From positions 1 to 64,000 of the forward strand of contig NZ_JADNBB010000026.1 of assembly GCF_015550595.1 (NCBI RefSeq): a DNA stretch of 64,000 nt. Direction: 5' to 3'. The stretch's first letter is position 1. Each line of letters opens with the position of its first letter. Shown here one piece after another: positions 63,009 to 64,000 of this stretch. Below the pieces are notes generated by a model. That model made no database searches. It worked only from the letters and a program-made list of their open reading frames with translations, and had not been told where the DNA came from. Source of the stretch: Parabacteroides goldsteinii (GTDB lineage: Bacteria > Bacteroidota > Bacteroidia > Bacteroidales > Tannerellaceae). Both the position numbers and the translations under genes were made by a program.

Positions 63009-64000
63009 ATATATCAATATAGTTGCATTCAATATTCCCTGGCCGGCCAATTATGGTGGAGTGATCGACGTTTATTACAAAATGTTGGCTTTACACAGGT
63101 GTGGTGTAAAAATCATCTTGCATTGTTTCGAATACGAACGTCCCCGCTCCAAAGAGTTGGAAGCTTTATGCGAAAAGGTTTATTATTATAAACGAAAGAC
63201 GGGGATACTCGCCAATGTCACCTTATTGCCATACAACGTATTCAGCCGGAAAGATCCGGAACTGCTGAAAAACCTTTTACAAAATGACTATCCGATATTA
63301 TTCGACGGGTTGCATTCCTGTTACTATATAAATCATCCTCAATTACAAGGGCGAATGAAGATATACAGGGAAAGTAATATCGAACACGACTATTATCGCC
63401 ACCTGGCCAAAGCGGAAACGAATCTGATCAAAAAGTATTTCTTCCTGCTCGAAGCCTGGCGCTTTGAACGTTATCAGGATATATTAAAACATGCAGACCT
63501 GATGATTGTCGTATCTGTCACCGATACGGATTATCTGCGTAAAATATTCCCTGACAAGAAAGTAGAATATATGCCCAGTTTTCATATCAACGATCAGATA
63601 TCCGTAAAAACCGGATCGTCAGACTTCGTTTTATATCATGGAAAACTGTCTGTAACAGAGAACACTCAGGCTGCTTTATTCCTGATAAAAAATGTATTCT
63701 GTAAACTGGATTATCCTTGTATTATCGCCGGTATGAATCCGCCTGACGCATTACTGGATGCTGCTGCACCTTATCCCAACATCACGATAGAAGCAAATCC
63801 GTCTGACGAGCGAATGGATTACCTGACTCATGAAGCTCAAATACATATGCTGATCACTTTCCAGGATACAGGTTTAAAACTAAAATTACTGAACAGTCTT
63901 TTTGGAGGAAGATACACTATCGTAAATCAGAAAATGGTTACAGGCAGTGGACTGGATCCTTTATGCTATATCGCCAATACACCGGAAGATATGATAGAAA
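63001..64000 (+). CDS. Glycosyltransferase (3' partial, runs off the window)
   Basis: The ATG at 63001 opens a frame without a stop to the window end (333 codons). The start overlaps the previous gene by 8 bp. N terminus IVAFNIPWPANYGGVIDVYYKMLALHRCGV is the acceptor-side loop of GT4-type glycosyltransferases; later YRESNIEHDYYRHL, ADLMIVVSVTDTDYL and FVLYHGKLSVTENTQAALFLIKNVF fit the start of the second domain. Likely the next transferase of the polysaccharide cluster; its C-terminal end is missing. Confidence 0.85.
   Translation, partial: MDKYINIVAFNIPWPANYGGVIDVYYKMLALHRCGVKIILHCFEYERPRSKELEALCEKVYYYKRKTGILANVTLLPYNVFSRKDPELLKNLLQNDYPILFDGLHSCYYINHPQLQGRMKIYRESNIEHDYYRHLAKAETNLIKKYFFLLEAWRFERYQDILKHADLMIVVSVTDTDYLRKIFPDKKVEYMPSFHINDQISVKTGSSDFVLYHGKLSVTENTQAALFLIKNVFCKLDYPCIIAGMNPPDALLDAAAPYPNITIEANPSDERMDYLTHEAQIHMLITFQDTGLKLKLLNSLFGGRYTIVNQKMVTGSGLDPLCYIANTPEDMIE

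Noticed and set aside
1-64000. tRNA, rRNA, insertion sequences, prophage or integrase genes
   Set aside because: None recognised by reading gaps on both strands; gaps above 300 bp are described as features. A dedicated RNA search was not possible.

Overview
The window looks like a chromosomal segment from a gut Bacteroidales, most likely Parabacteroides or a close relative. The signs are paired SusC/SusD systems, a hybrid two-component system, S-type sulfatases, TAnnTTTG-type -7 promoter boxes, weak Shine-Dalgarno sites, and the gene order carboxynorspermidine dehydrogenase-bcp-recA. Genus is inferred from protein style only. I see no rRNA, tRNA, CRISPR array, transposase or phage gene.

1-1410 (+): the 3' end of a secreted protein with a C-terminal sorting-type domain, then a predicted outer-membrane beta-barrel protein.
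1500-17841 (-), with a regulator at 18889-22929 (+): polysaccharide utilisation locus 1 (PUL1). It contains susC, susD, a tandem DUF4859-like lipoprotein, an HExxH zinc-protease-like lipoprotein, a GH97 glycosidase of the retaining type, two GH127 beta-L-arabinofuranosidase paralogues and an S9 dipeptidyl peptidase. The divergent hybrid two-component regulator is followed 7 bp later by oxyR. A 25-nt conserved site occurs about 90 nt upstream of both susC and the first GH127 gene, and again inverted farther upstream of susC. It is a good candidate operator for the regulator. The set has exo-acting glycosidases plus peptidases and no endo-glycanase, which suggests a glycoprotein with short arabinose/galactose side chains, for example a plant extensin.

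23902-28188 (+): aromatic amino acid operon. Prephenate dehydratase, an aminotransferase, a DAHP synthase-chorismate mutase fusion and prephenate dehydrogenase follow a previously uncalled 24-codon leader peptide with six Phe and four Tyr codons. A terminator and a mutually exclusive antiterminator follow it, forming a textbook ribosome-mediated attenuator.

28229-41782 (-): PUL2. An ECF sigma/FecR pair, a SusC with an N-terminal STN domain, SusD, a metallophosphoesterase, two S-type sulfatases and an alpha/beta-hydrolase. It probably acts on a sulfated or otherwise substituted glycan.

41965-53556: housekeeping and small modules. topB, a YoeB-type toxin-antitoxin pair, a Nudix hydrolase, a repeat-dense intergenic region, a phosphohexose mutase (GlmM-like) with a DUF4827 lipoprotein, an NrnA-like DHH phosphoesterase, a short ComEC-like protein, rpe, a 60-residue conserved-looking protein with its own terminator, an ECF sigma factor beside a 30-bp tandem repeat, and a FadL/OmpP1-type porin.

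53644-64000: an unusual aromatic- and Ser/Arg-rich exported protein, a 22-nt tandem repeat array, the carboxynorspermidine dehydrogenase-bcp-recA genes, and the start of a surface-polysaccharide cluster (FemAB-like, deacetylase-like, wecB and two glycosyltransferases) joined by short stop/start overlaps. The last gene runs off the window.
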